The notes: generated by a model from the sequence alone, not told the origin. Positions 1 to 12,296 are shown, counted from the first letter of the stretch. The stretch: 39,382 nt of DNA from Gammaproteobacteria bacterium (GCA_030432755.1 JAUILZ010000029.1:1-39382), one strand, 5' to 3'. Translations and numbers: made by a program.

Positions 1-420
1 CGGTTCCCTGCGCTCCTCGCCTCCAGGGGGCACGCAAACACGCGGCTTCCTGCCGCGGCTTTGCTCAGCCCGCGTCCCTGCGGGCTGTCCCCCTTCCGGC
101 TCCGGTGCTCGGCGCTACGCAAGGGGGAAAAGCAGGAGGTAAATTTTGGCCAACCTCCCCGTATGCAGCGCCGAGCATCGCAGGCGTAGCGGGGGCAAAT
201 GGCAGGGACGCCATTTGAGCCGTCCCGGCGCAGGGATGCGCCGTGACGGCGACCCCGCGGAGCCGAGAAGCGCAGGGGACTCCCGCCCCAGAGCGCAGCG
301 ACAGGGCGGGAGCGCGGAATCCGGGTCGTCTTTTCTTTCGCTACTTTCTTTTGACGAGACAAAAGAAAGTGGCTCGCCTTCCCGGAACGGGAAGGTGAAA
401 CACCCGGCGTAGCTGATGGA
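1..420. repeat. Hairpin-rich intergenic element downstream of groEL
   Basis: I see no convincing gene here, but there is a chain of perfect inverted repeats: 41-46/52-57, 67-73/80-86, 106-116/167-177 (11 bp arms, enclosing 135-140/153-158), 114-120/184-190, 196-203/210-217, 227-232/237-242 (GGGA loop), 280-288/304-312, 343-353/360-370 (11 bp arms, 6-nt loop) and 377-384/388-395 (GAA loop). Two smaller hairpins follow at 470-482 and 489-503. The density suggests a structured repetitive extragenic element or a mosaic of them. An 88-codon open frame at 146-412 runs straight through the hairpins, has low-complexity composition and no recognisable domain, so I do not call it a gene. The element continues beyond the left edge of the window. 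Whether it recurs in the genome cannot be judged here. Confidence 0.5.
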
Positions 421-519
421 AAGACAATCTGAAAGGCTGCTATCCCCCTTCCAAAGGAAAAAGTAGGCCCCGGCTCAGCCGGAACAAACTCGACGGAGTC
501 GAGAAAGCACCAGACCCAA

Positions 520-546
520 AAAAGAAAAACCCCGCCGAAGCGGGGC
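520..546 (-). terminator. Rho-independent terminator of groES-groEL
   Basis: On the minus strand, 29 bases past the groEL stop, a 6-bp GC stem (540-545 pairing with 530-535) closes a TTCG tetraloop. It is followed by a T-rich run (529-518 read on the minus strand, broken by one C). This is a standard intrinsic terminator. It also has an A-rich arm on the other side, so it could work weakly in both directions. Confidence 0.85.
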
Positions 547-568
547 TTTTCCGGGTTCCGAATGGAAC

Positions 569-2248
<1,680 letters not shown>

Positions 2249-2259
2249 TTAACGACGGC

Positions 2260-2550
2260 TCAGGCTTCGATGACGCCCATGATGTCGTCTTCGCGCATGA
2301 CGAGCACTTCCTCGCCGGCAACCTTGACCTCGGTGCCGGAGTACTTGCCGAACAGGACGCGGTCGCCGACCTTGACGTCCAGCGCGCGCTGTTCGCCGCT
2401 GTCCAGCAGCTTGCCGTTGCCGACAGCCAGGATTTCACCCTGCATCGGCTTCTCGGTGGCGGAGTCGGGGATGACAATGCCACCGGGGGTGGTACGCTCG
2501 TCTTCGATTCTCTTGACGATAACGCGATCGTGAAGCGGACGAATGTTCAT
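2260..2550 (-). CDS. groES: Co-chaperonin GroES (10 kDa)
   Basis: Heptameric lid of the GroEL chamber in the cytoplasm. The 96-residue protein begins [10 protein letters not shown] and contains the mobile loop that docks on GroEL around residues 17-34 ([14 protein letters not shown]), followed by the roof region and the closing strand [16 protein letters not shown]. Length and sequence match the family throughout. It is the first gene of groES-groEL. The start ATG at 2550 has an AGAGGAG-type ribosome site just upstream. The 5' leader of about 150 bases contains the CIRCE element and the promoter. Confidence 0.99.
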   Translation of the reverse strand: MNIRPLHDRVIVKRIEDERTTPGGIVIPDSATEKPMQGEILAVGNGKLLDSGEQRALDVKVGDRVLFGKYSGTEVKVAGEEVLVMREDDIMGVIEA

Positions 2551-2689
2551 ACGCTTATTTCTCCTCTGAAAATGACGGTAATTGACAGTAACTTGTAGCT
2601 AACCTGCGAGAATTGCGGCACCATTCGCGCCCCGGACGGCTGGTTTTTCATGCGCATCCGAGCCTGACTGGCCCCGAATTTCACAATTG

Positions 2690-2716
2690 TTAGCACTCGC
2701 CTTTGGTGAGTGCCAA
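2690..2716 (-). promoter_or_regulatory. CIRCE operator (HrcA binding site) of groESL
   Basis: The 9-bp arms TTAGCACTC (2690-2698) and GAGTGCCAA (2708-2716) are separated by exactly 9 bases. The consensus is TTAGCACTC-N9-GAGTGCTAA, so there is a single mismatch. CIRCE is the binding site of the heat-shock repressor HrcA, which GroEL itself helps to keep active. The site lies 140 bases upstream of groES and touches the -10 element, so bound repressor would block RNA polymerase. hrcA itself is not in this window. Confidence 0.95.
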
Positions 2717-2743
2717 TGATAGTGATGCTTTTTGAAAAATCAA
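2716..2743 (-). promoter_or_regulatory. Sigma-70-type promoter of groES-groEL
   Basis: Read on the minus strand, a -35 hexamer TTGATT (2743-2738) and a -10 hexamer TATCAT (2721-2716) are separated by 16 bases. The -10 shares its last base with the CIRCE operator. I see no good sigma-32 (CTTGAA / CCCCAT) pair here, so heat induction probably works by derepression. Confidence 0.7.
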
Positions 2744-2836
2744 TGGCGGGAGGGCAACTTTTTCTCCCGCGGAGCCATACCATGGGAATTTGTTGACCGT
2801 CAGCCCTTCGAGATACTTCGATTTTCTTACAACCCC

Positions 2837-4732
<1,896 letters not shown>

Positions 4733-5971
4733 GGGCTGCGGCGGCGATCGTTTTCTGCGGCCTGCAGTTTGTCGCTGCTGCCCGCGCGGCGGACCAGGTC
4801 ACCGTCCCTCTCGGTGACGGCGACGAGATCACGATGACGCGCCATGCCGCGGACGGCGATTTCCTGATGCTGCTGTTTGCTCCCGAATACGGCCTGCGCA
4901 CGGCGCACTACCGCTTCGCGGACCTGCTCGCGGAGCGGGGCGTGGAAACCTGGGTCGGCAATCTCCAGGAAGCACTGTTCCTCCCGGACAGCACCCGCAC
5001 CATTCGCCAGATGGACGCCGGGCCGGTGGCGCACATGGTCGACTATGCCTGCGATTCGGGTCGCCGCGTGGTCCTGGCGGGTGATTCCTATGCCGCGGTC
5101 ATCGCGCTGCGCGGCGCGCACCACTGGCAACGCAGCGGCGCCGCGCACTGCCTGGCCGGCGCGGTCCTGATAGCGCCCTACGCCCTCGGGTCGATCCCGG
5201 CGCTCGGAGAGGAACCCGAGTACCTGCCGGTGATATCCGCCACCAATATCCCGCTGCTGGTCTACCAGACCACGGGCGGCGCGCTCGCGGGGGAGTTTGA
5301 CGCCCTGCTAGAGGCGCTGCGCGTTCACGGCAGCCCGGTATACAGCGCGATGATCCCGGGGGTGATGAGCCTGTTCTACGAGGAACCGCCCAACGCCGCG
5401 ATGGAGGCCGCGGCCGAGCAAGTGGCGGACCTGGTCAGCCGTTCCCTGCAGCTGCTCACCGCCCACGAGCTGCCCGATCTGCCGCCCGCGGGCCTGGCCC
5501 CGGTAGCGGACCGGAGTGGCCTAGACACCGCGCTGCGACCCTATCGCGGAGAGCTGGCGCCGCCTCCCATCCGGCTCACCGACCTGGAGGGACGCGACTT
5601 TGCCAGGGACGATTACCTTGGCCAGGTGACGCTGGTGAATTTCTGGGCGACCTGGTGCCCGCCCTGCGTGGAGGAAATCCCGTCGCTCAATGCGCTGCAG
5701 CAGTCGCTGGCGGGCGAGCCGTTCGAGATCGTGTCGATCAACTATGCCGAGGAAGAGATCGCGATCCGCGCCTTCATGGAGCGCGTGCCGGTCGACTTCA
5801 CCGTGCTCATGGATCCGGAGGGAGCATTTACGCGACGCTGGAACGTGATCAGCTATCCCTCCACCTTCGTCATCGATCGCGGCGGGCGGATCCGGTACGG
5901 CGTGAATGCCGCGATCCACTGGAACGACCCCGACGTCGTCGCGCGCCTGCGCGAGCTGGCGCGGGAATGAG

Positions 5972-5993
5972 CCCGGCGGTCGCCGGTGCCGGG
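5972..5993. terminator. Hairpin between convergent genes
   Basis: A perfect 6-bp inverted repeat CCCGGC/GCCGGG (5972-5977 and 5988-5993) with a 10-base loop fills the 24-base gap between the fusion gene and fxsA. No U-tract follows on either strand, so it may be a weak bidirectional barrier rather than a true intrinsic terminator. Confidence 0.3.
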
Positions 5994-5994
5994 A

Positions 5995-6453
5995 TCAGTC
6001 GCCGAGATCGCGATACTCGACGTCGATAACGCGACCGGATCCCGCAGGGCCGCGGCCCTGGCCGGAACCGGCGCCTCCGTGCGAGGAGGTGACACTTCCC
6101 TGGATCACACCGTTCGTCAGCATGTGACGAATGATCGCCCGCCTGAGCGGCGGCGTAAGGCAGGCGAAACCGATCGCGTCGGTGACGAATCCCGGGGTCA
6201 GTAGCAGGGCCCCCGCCACCAGCAGGAAAAGACCCTCGAATATCTCCACCGCGGGCAGTTCCCCGCGGTCGAGCTGGCTGCGTACCCGGTTGACGGTGGT
6301 GAAGCCCTGGGCGCGCACGAGGGCCGCGCCGAGAAGGGCCGTGGCGACCACCAGGGCGATGGTCCAGCCGGCGCCGATCACGTCACCCACCTGGATGAGG
6401 AAATAGATTTCCACCAGGGGAACCACGAGAAAGGCGATAAACAGGAATTTCAT
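5995..6453 (-). CDS. fxsA: FxsA family membrane protein
   Basis: A small inner-membrane protein. In E. coli, FxsA (suppressor of F exclusion of phage T7) is linked to relief of phage T7 exclusion when overproduced; its normal role is not established. The 152-residue form starts MKFLFIAFLVVPLVEIYFLI and has three to four hydrophobic segments within the first 110 residues, including the conserved EIYFLIQVG and LLLTPGFVTDAIGF motifs. A hydrophilic Gly-Ser tail follows. I chose ATG 6453 because it gives the family N-terminus; the frame stays open to 6522, but those 23 residues are unlike the family. fxsA commonly lies near groES-groEL in gammaproteobacteria, as here. It converges with the hydrolase-TlpA fusion. 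Confidence 0.92.
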   Translation of the reverse strand: MKFLFIAFLVVPLVEIYFLIQVGDVIGAGWTIALVVATALLGAALVRAQGFTTVNRVRSQLDRGELPAVEIFEGLFLLVAGALLLTPGFVTDAIGFACLTPPLRRAIIRHMLTNGVIQGSVTSSHGGAGSGQGRGPAGSGRVIDVEYRDLGD

Positions 6454-6574
6454 GAATGGCGGTCGGACGAAATGGCCTGGAGGTTGACAACGGAAATATG
6501 GGGGCGCCGTCGTTGATGCCAACCGGGCGACACCCTATCCCATGTAGGGGGATCAAGCCCGTGTAGTGGCGCAG

Positions 6575-6580
6575 TATAAT
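6575..6580 (+). promoter_or_regulatory. Candidate -10 element of dsbD-tlpA
   Basis: A perfect TATAAT lies 58 bases before the dsbD start, but no good TTGACA-like hexamer is present 16-18 bases upstream. A small hairpin, GGCCT/AGGCC (6584-6595), would lie at the start of the transcript. Confidence 0.4.
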
Positions 6581-6637
6581 TCCGGCCTGAAGGCCCCACC
6601 TGAACTTCAATAACCTGGCCGGGTCACAATTTTCACC

Positions 6638-9178
6638 ATGATCCCCCCGTACCTGCTGCGCATCCTGCTGATCGGCCTGATTCTCGCCACGGCCCGGGTT
6701 CCTGTCGCCGTCGGGATGAACGACGATACCGAGCTGCTGCCGGAGGACGAGGCCTTCGCCTTCAGCGCGGAGCTGCTACCCGGCAATATGGTGTTGGTGC
6801 GTTGGGACATCGCGGACGGCTACTACATGTACCGCGACAAGATGGGCTACGAGATCGTGGGCGACACCGCCCATGCCACGACCCCGGACCTGCCCGCGGG
6901 CACGCCAAAACACGATCCCCTGTTCGGCGACGTCGAGGTGTATACCGGGTCGTTCGAGATGGAATTCCCGGTGGCTGTCGCCGATGCGCCGTTTACGCTG
7001 CTCGCCAATGGCCAGGGTTGCAATGAGCCCGTGGGTGTCTGCTATCCACCGATGTTGCGCGAGATCACCTTCCAGCCCGGCGTCAGTGTCGCTCCGGCCG
7101 CGCAACCGGCCTCCGCCGCGGGTGATCTCGCGGCCATCGGCGGCATGGGCGGGTCCCTCGATGGCTTCGAGGTGGGCGGCGGTGATGTGACTGCCGGAGT
7201 GCGGGAATCATCCACCACCGGCAGCGTACCCACCGCCGCGGGTAGCGAGGTGATGCTCGCCGCGAGCGACGGCACAGCTGAAGACGGCGCCGACCCGGTT
7301 GCCGAATTGCGCAGCCTGCTGCAACCCGCTGCCCCCGATCCGGCAGAAGCGACTGAAAATCAGGACGCGACAAACGTGGAAGACGCCGGTGACGATGTCA
7401 CCGCACTGCGCAAGCTGCTGGACGCCGGCTTTGAACAGCCCGAATTCCTGCCGCCGGAAGAGGCGTTTCCGTTCACCGTGCGGGTTTTGGACGACAACAG
7501 GCTGGAGGCCCGGTTCGAAGTCGTGGAGGGATACTACCTGTACCGCGACAAGCTCGGCTTCGAGGCTAGCGGTGACGCCCGGGTGGCCACGTTCGACCTC
7601 CCCGAAGGCGAGGAGAAACACGACGAGTTCTTTGGTCTCAGCGTCGTGTACAAGGAGCCCTTCACGGTGCCCGTCACCCTGCAGCGCGATGGCCCGGGAG
7701 CCGGTAACGTGACCATCGAGGCGGCCTACCAGGGTTGTGCTGACCAGGGCATCTGCTACCCACCATTGATTCAAACCGCCTCGCTGGCGTTACCCGCCCT
7801 GGTGGGAGATGCCGCGGCAGCCACGACCGGGGATTCAACCGGAAGTGCGCCGGCTTCCTCCGGAGCGGCGTTTTCCCTGCCCGGGGCCGGCGCCGTCATC
7901 GGTTCCGGTTCCCTGCTCGGCATCCTCGCGGGCGCCCTCGTCGCCGGTCTGCTGCTCGCGTTCACGCCGTGCGTGCTGCCAATGATCCCGATCCTGTCGG
8001 GCGTCATCGCCGGCCAGGGCGAGAGCCTGACCAGGATGCGGGGCGGCATGCTGGCGCTGGTCTATGTTGCCGGCACGGCGATAACCTACGCCGCGATGGG
8101 CTGGATAGCCGGCGCTACCGGGGAACAGCTCCAGGCCTATTTCCAGAACGCCTGGGCGATCGGCATCCTGGCAACGATCTTCTTCCTCATGGCGCTGTCG
8201 ATGTTCGGCCTCTACGAGATCCAGCTGCCGTCGGCGATCCAGTCCAGGCTGTATGGCAGCACCTCGGGCATGGGCGGATCCGTATCGCTGGTGTTCGTAC
8301 TGGGTCTTGTCTCGGCGCTGGTGGTCGGCGCCTGCGTGTCACCGATCCTGATCTCCTTTCTCGGTATCGCCGTTACCCAGGGAGACCCGGTCCTCGGGGC
8401 GCAGATGATGTTCGTGATGGCGCTCGGCATGGGCGCGCCGCTGGTTGCACTCGGCTTTGGCGCGGGTTATCTGCTACCCCGCGCGGGAGCCTGGATGAAC
8501 CTGGTTCGCTACTTCTTCGGGGTGATGCTGATCGCGGTGTCGATCTATCTCCTTGGCGTCCTGCCCGCGGTGCCGGTGCTGCTCCTGTGGGGGGTGTTCT
8601 TCATCGTCCTCAGCACCTATCTCGGCGCCACACAGTCACTGCCGGAGGGCGCTTCCGGCTGGCGCCAGCTCACCAGGGGTGCTGGCACTGTACTTCTCAT
8701 CTGGGGCATCGCAGCGCTGGTGGGCGGGTTTTACGGCGAGCGCGACCTGCTGAAACCTCTGCCAGCGCAGTTGCTCGGTGGCGGTGGCGGCGGCGTGGTC
8801 ACCCCCGCGGAAGCAACTCATCTCTTCACCCGGGTCAGCAACACGGAGGAGCTGGATCGGGAGCTCGCCCGGGCCCGTGACAGCGGCAAGGGTGTCGTGC
8901 TGGACTACTACGCCGACTGGTGCGTCGACTGCGTGCGGATGGAGAAAACCACCTTCCAGGATCCCGCTGTGGTGGCCGAGCTCGAATCGCGCTACGTGGC
9001 GTTGCAGGTGGACGTCACCGATCCCCGGGACCCGGGCCCCAAGGCGGTGAAACAACGCTTCGGTGTTTTCGGTCCGCCCGCGGTGCTGTTCTTCGACACC
9101 GATGGCAATCCGCTGCGCGAGAAGAACTTTTACGGCTACCTCGAAGCTGACAAGTTCCTCACGCTCATCGAACGCTAG
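6638..9178 (+). CDS. dsbD: Thiol:disulfide interchange protein DsbD with duplicated alpha domain
   Basis: DsbD moves electrons from cytoplasmic thioredoxin across the inner membrane to periplasmic proteins such as DsbC and TlpA/CcmG types. At 846 residues this copy is nearly 300 longer than usual. After a signal peptide there are two alpha (nDsbD) domains, about residues 32-148 and 268-385, alike down to YMYRDKMGYE and YLYRDKLGFE. The second has the normal Cys pair C367-X5-C373 (GCADQGICYPP). The first has C128-X6-C135 (GCNEPVGVCYPP), one residue more. A Gly/Ala/acidic linker separates them. The membrane domain (about 420-705) keeps the two transport cysteines C445 (FTPCVLP) and C566 (GACVSP). 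The gamma thioredoxin domain has C762-V-D-C765. All electron-relay cysteines are therefore present. The downstream tlpA starts immediately after the stop. Confidence 0.96.
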   Translation: MIPPYLLRILLIGLILATARVPVAVGMNDDTELLPEDEAFAFSAELLPGNMVLVRWDIADGYYMYRDKMGYEIVGDTAHATTPDLPAGTPKHDPLFGDVEVYTGSFEMEFPVAVADAPFTLLANGQGCNEPVGVCYPPMLREITFQPGVSVAPAAQPASAAGDLAAIGGMGGSLDGFEVGGGDVTAGVRESSTTGSVPTAAGSEVMLAASDGTAEDGADPVAELRSLLQPAAPDPAEATENQDATNVEDAGDDVTALRKLLDAGFEQPEFLPPEEAFPFTVRVLDDNRLEARFEVVEGYYLYRDKLGFEASGDARVATFDLPEGEEKHDEFFGLSVVYKEPFTVPVTLQRDGPGAGNVTIEAAYQGCADQGICYPPLIQTASLALPALVGDAAAATTGDSTGSAPASSGAAFSLPGAGAVIGSGSLLGILAGALVAGLLLAFTPCVLPMIPILSGVIAGQGESLTRMRGGMLALVYVAGTAITYAAMGWIAGATGEQLQAYFQNAWAIGILATIFFLMALSMFGLYEIQLPSAIQSRLYGSTSGMGGSVSLVFVLGLVSALVVGACVSPILISFLGIAVTQGDPVLGAQMMFVMALGMGAPLVALGFGAGYLLPRAGAWMNLVRYFFGVMLIAVSIYLLGVLPAVPVLLLWGVFFIVLSTYLGATQSLPEGASGWRQLTRGAGTVLLIWGIAALVGGFYGERDLLKPLPAQLLGGGGGGVVTPAEATHLFTRVSNTEELDRELARARDSGKGVVLDYYADWCVDCVRMEKTTFQDPAVVAELESRYVALQVDVTDPRDPGPKAVKQRFGVFGPPAVLFFDTDGNPLREKNFYGYLEADKFLTLIER

Positions 9179-9700
9179 ATGAAATCCCTGGCGTTTTCAC
9201 TGGTCGCGCTGGCGGCCCTCGGCCTCGGCCTGTTCTTCGGGCTCCAGCAGGCCGGCATCAATCCCTTCGCCTCGACACCGCCAGCGACGCTCTCCGGCAT
9301 CTCGCTCGAGGACGTAGACGGCAACATGCAAAACGGCGACCAGTGGCTCGGCAAGGTGGTCCTGGTCAATCACTGGGCGTCGTGGTGTCCTCCCTGCGTG
9401 AAGGAGCTTCCCCTGCTGGTGGACGCCCAGGAGCAGCTGGGCACGCGCGGCCTGCAGGTCGTCGGCATCGCCCATGACTTTCCCGAGGCGGCGCGCACGT
9501 TCGGCGACCAACTCGGCATCAATTACCCCTCGCTGGTCGTGGAACAGGGAGGCGCGGAACTGATGATCAGCCAGGGCAGCGCCCAGGGATCCGCTCTGCC
9601 GTTTACCGCGGTGTTCAATCGCGAGGGCAAACTCGTGGAGCACCGCCTCGGTGCGATCGATGGCGACGACATCGCGGCGATGGTCGAGCCGTTGCTATAA
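9179..9700 (+). CDS. TlpA/ResA-like thioredoxin, membrane-anchored
   Basis: A periplasmic thiol-disulfide oxidoreductase of 173 residues with an uncleaved signal anchor (about residues 4-22) and a single thioredoxin domain. Its active site WASWCPPC has Cys70 and Cys73, and the cis-proline loop is near SALPFTAVF. Its ATG follows the dsbD stop codon with no gap, so it is surely cotranscribed and perhaps translationally coupled. The likely meaning is that DsbD keeps it reduced. Cytochrome c maturation (ResA-like) is one possible role, but no ccm genes are present to support that. TlpA-like genes beside dsbD are common in gammaproteobacteria. Confidence 0.9.
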   Translation: MKSLAFSLVALAALGLGLFFGLQQAGINPFASTPPATLSGISLEDVDGNMQNGDQWLGKVVLVNHWASWCPPCVKELPLLVDAQEQLGTRGLQVVGIAHDFPEAARTFGDQLGINYPSLVVEQGGAELMISQGSAQGSALPFTAVFNREGKLVEHRLGAIDGDDIAAMVEPLL

Positions 9701-9705
9701 CCTGG

Positions 9706-9740
9706 ATACTGCGCCAATACTGCGCCAGTAATAACGTTAT
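9706..9740. repeat. 11-bp tandem duplication and palindrome
   Basis: The 11-mer ATACTGCGCCA occurs twice head to tail (9706-9716, 9717-9727) directly after the tlpA stop, and the 10-bp palindrome ATAACGTTAT (9731-9740) follows three bases later. The rest of the 167-base gap to the metallopeptidase shows no gene beyond an 11-codon frame at 9781. The repeats could be a regulatory site, but no partner is evident. Confidence 0.4.
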
Positions 9741-9867
9741 CGATGGACGCCTGGCCCCGCTGGCGTTTCGGAGAGGTGACATGACCATGCCTCAACGCTG
9801 CCGATCAAGCAGGTAGTAATGCTATCCTTTCCGCCCTTGTACTGGGCTTTACGAATGGAGTGGCGGC

Positions 9868-10719
9868 ATGCGTTGGCAACGGGGAAGGCGAAGCGGCAAT
9901 ATCGAGGATCGGCGTGGCCGTGGCGGCGGTCGCCGGGCCGTGGCCGGCGGCGGCCTCGGCATACTGGCGATTGCCGTGGTTGCGATGCTGCTCGGCGTGG
10001 ACCCGGGCGCCGTGCTGCAAATGGGCGGTGGTCTGACCGGCAGCCCGCAACAACAGAGCGCGGCGCCGGATCCCGCCCAGGACAAGCTCGCCGATTTCGT
10101 CAGCGTCGTGCTCGCGGATACCGAGGACACCTGGAACGAGATCTTCCGCCAACTCGGTCACGACTACCCGGAACCCACGCTGGTGCTGTTCAGCGGCTCC
10201 ACGGATTCCGCCTGCGGTTTCGCCAGCTCAGCCATGGGCCCCTTCTATTGCCCCGGTGATCAGAAGCTCTATATCGACCTCAACTTCTACCGCGAGCTGC
10301 AGCAGAAATTCGGCGCGCCCGGTGACTTCGCCCAGGCCTACGTGGTGGCGCACGAGGTCGGTCATCACGTACAGACCCTTCTCGGCATCTCCGACCAGGT
10401 ACAGCGTGCCAAACGGGGAGCTTCCGAGGTCCAGGCCAACGAGATCCAGGTACGCATGGAACTGCAGGCGGACTGCTTCGCCGGCATCTGGGCCAACCAT
10501 GCCCACCGCGCCCGCCACGTGCTTGAGCAGGGCGACATCGAGGAAGGACTGACCGCTGCCGCCGCCATCGGCGACGACACGCTGCAGCGCCGGGCCCGGG
10601 GCTACGTGGTACCCGAGAGCTTTACCCATGGCAGCGCGCGGCAGCGCCAGACCTGGTTCTTCCGTGGCCTCGAGTCCGGTGACCTGAACCAGTGCGATAC
10701 GTTTTCGGGGAACATCTGA
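9868..10719 (+). CDS. ypfJ: Putative neutral zinc metallopeptidase, YpfJ family
   Basis: A 283-residue membrane-anchored protein of the putative neutral zinc metallopeptidase family (Pfam Zn_peptidase). An arginine/glycine-rich N-terminus precedes one membrane span (about residues 24-44). The outer domain contains the zinc motif HEVGH (162-166), followed by HVQTLLGI and the downstream ELQADCFAGIWA block that supplies the third ligand in the family. The segment CGFASSAMGPFYCPGD (about 116-131) is a family hallmark, with two cysteines that may form a disulfide. Length is normal. Substrates of this family are not known. The gene stands alone between the dsbD-tlpA pair and the flavodoxin gene. 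Confidence 0.92.
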   Translation: MRWQRGRRSGNIEDRRGRGGGRRAVAGGGLGILAIAVVAMLLGVDPGAVLQMGGGLTGSPQQQSAAPDPAQDKLADFVSVVLADTEDTWNEIFRQLGHDYPEPTLVLFSGSTDSACGFASSAMGPFYCPGDQKLYIDLNFYRELQQKFGAPGDFAQAYVVAHEVGHHVQTLLGISDQVQRAKRGASEVQANEIQVRMELQADCFAGIWANHAHRARHVLEQGDIEEGLTAAAAIGDDTLQRRARGYVVPESFTHGSARQRQTWFFRGLESGDLNQCDTFSGNI

Positions 10720-10750
10720 TCGAGGTTCCCGCTTCTCTTCGGGCGATCCG

Positions 10751-11317
10751 GTGACCCGGATCGCGGTGGTCTACCACTCGGTGGAGGGCAGCACCGAGGC
10801 ACTGGCGCGCGCGGTGGCCGCGGGATCCGTGGATGTTGATGGCGCCGGCTCTCCGCTTGTCATCGGCCTCGGGGAATCCGATATCGCCCATGGGCGGCTT
10901 GCCAACCAGGAGCTGATCCCTGCCCTTGAAGACATGCAGGCGATCGTCTTCGGCTCACCCACGTTCATGGGCGGTCCCACCGCGCAGTTCAAGGCGTTTG
11001 CCGATGCCACCAGTGAAATCTGGGAGCGACAGGCCTGGCGTGATCGCGTCGCCGCGGGATTTACCATCGGCTCCAACTTCAGCGGCGATCAACTGGCCAC
11101 TCTGCAGTACTTCCATGTTCTCGCCATGCAACACGGTATGATATGTGCCGGGCTCGATATACCAGGCGGACATGACGACGCGGGACGCAATCGCCTCGGC
11201 GCCCAGGGTGGGCTGGTCGCCCACAGCGCGGACGGCAAGGTGGACCCGTCGGACCTGGATACCGCGCGCTACCTTGGTCGTCGCGTCACCGACCTGGCCC
11301 GGCGCCTGGCGAGCTGA
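10751..11317 (+). CDS. Flavodoxin-like / WrbA-related NAD(P)H:quinone oxidoreductase
   Basis: A 188-residue cytoplasmic protein with a flavodoxin fold. The N-terminal strand IAVVYHS is followed by the phosphate-binding loop VEGSTEALA that would hold FMN. A second FMN-contacting loop, FGSPTFMGGPTAQFKAFAD, is near residue 70, and a third region, GSNFSGDQLATL, is near 105. It resembles WrbA-type NAD(P)H:quinone reductases but departs from the usual WrbA pattern at the second loop, so I give no gene symbol. The start is GTG 10751, 31 bases after ypfJ, with no strong ribosome site. It ends four bases from the convergent LysR gene. Confidence 0.8.
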   Translation: MTRIAVVYHSVEGSTEALARAVAAGSVDVDGAGSPLVIGLGESDIAHGRLANQELIPALEDMQAIVFGSPTFMGGPTAQFKAFADATSEIWERQAWRDRVAAGFTIGSNFSGDQLATLQYFHVLAMQHGMICAGLDIPGGHDDAGRNRLGAQGGLVAHSADGKVDPSDLDTARYLGRRVTDLARRLAS

Positions 11318-11321
11318 TGGA

Positions 11322-12296
11322 TCACGAGGCCGGTTGGCGGTTTCGTTGTTCAGTCAACCGAACAGGAAACCCCTGCGGCGGTCCGGGAGTGATGGAATTC
11401 CCCAGGGCAGACGCCAGCCAGTCGCAAAGTATATTCACCGGCTCACGCCCGCGGGATTCCTCGTTGATGTAAACCGCGAGACCCTGTTCCAGCGGCAGGG
11501 ATTCCGAGAAAGGCCGCACGAGTTGCCCGTCCGACAACATGCGCGCGCAGGTCTGACGCCAGCCGAGGGAGATGCCATGGCCCTCCAGCGCGGCCTGGAT
11601 CATGAGCGGGTAGCTATTGAAGCAAGATCCATTGAAACCCACCCGCGCATCGCTTCCGATCCCCGCGAGCCATTCATCCCAGGTCACCCAGTCCTGGGGC
11701 TCGATTTGGTGATGCAGCAGGTTGAATTCGCCCAACCGGTCCAGGGGGAGCGGCAATGAATCTTCGGCTACAAGACCAGGGCTGCAAACAGGGAACACTT
11801 CGTCTGGAACCGTGAACACCGGTTTCATATTGCCGCTATCCCGCTGCGCAGTTTGCAGCGCGATATCGAAAAACCCGCCATGTTGCGACACGGGCTGCGC
11901 GGAGACGATCACCTCCACGCTGATTCCCGGGTGCTGACGATAGAAGTCGGCGAGGTGGGGCATCACCCAGTAGAGCCCCTCGCATAGCTGGGCGAACAGG
12001 ACCACGCCGGCCTCCGAGCGCCGCCGGATCGCGTCCGCTGCGTTGGCCACGCGGCCGAGGGCATCGCCGACGATGCGCGCCAGTTCCTGAGCGTCCGCGG
12101 TGGGAAAGGCCGCGCGGTTGCGGCGCTCGAACAATGCCAGGCCGAGATTCTCCTCCAGCAGGCGGATCTGGCGGCTGATCGCCGCCTGGGTCAATCCCAG
12201 TTCCTCGCCCGCCCGGCTCATGCTGCCGAGTCGCGTCGCGGCTTCGAACGGCAGCAGGGAGGCCAGCGGGGGGAGCTTGCGGCGCAGATTATTCAT
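11322..12296 (-). CDS. LysR family transcriptional regulator, GcvA-like
   Basis: A 324-residue DNA-binding regulator. The winged helix-turn-helix lies at about residues 11-70 (PLASLLPFEAATRLGSMSRA, then LTQAAISRQIRLLEENLG), in the style of GcvA. A periplasmic-binding-protein-like effector domain runs from about 95 to 300. Start ATG is at 12296. The gene is divergent from the EamA transporter at 12378, with an AT-rich 81-base gap, the typical arrangement in which a LysR protein controls its neighbour. The effector is unknown; an amino acid or similar exported metabolite would fit the transporter. Confidence 0.9.
   Translation of the reverse strand: MNNLRRKLPPLASLLPFEAATRLGSMSRAGEELGLTQAAISRQIRLLEENLGLALFERRNRAAFPTADAQELARIVGDALGRVANAADAIRRRSEAGVVLFAQLCEGLYWVMPHLADFYRQHPGISVEVIVSAQPVSQHGGFFDIALQTAQRDSGNMKPVFTVPDEVFPVCSPGLVAEDSLPLPLDRLGEFNLLHHQIEPQDWVTWDEWLAGIGSDARVGFNGSCFNSYPLMIQAALEGHGISLGWRQTCARMLSDGQLVRPFSESLPLEQGLAVYINEESRGREPVNILCDWLASALGNSITPGPPQGFPVRLTEQRNRQPAS

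Noticed and set aside
146..412. An 88-codon open frame upstream of the groEL terminator
   Set aside because: It runs through several hairpins, has low-complexity Arg/Ser/Gly composition, no ribosome site and no recognisable domain. It is best explained by the GC-rich repeat element.
1..420. CRISPR array
   Set aside because: The inverted repeats differ from one another in sequence and length, and there are no regularly spaced direct repeats or cas genes.
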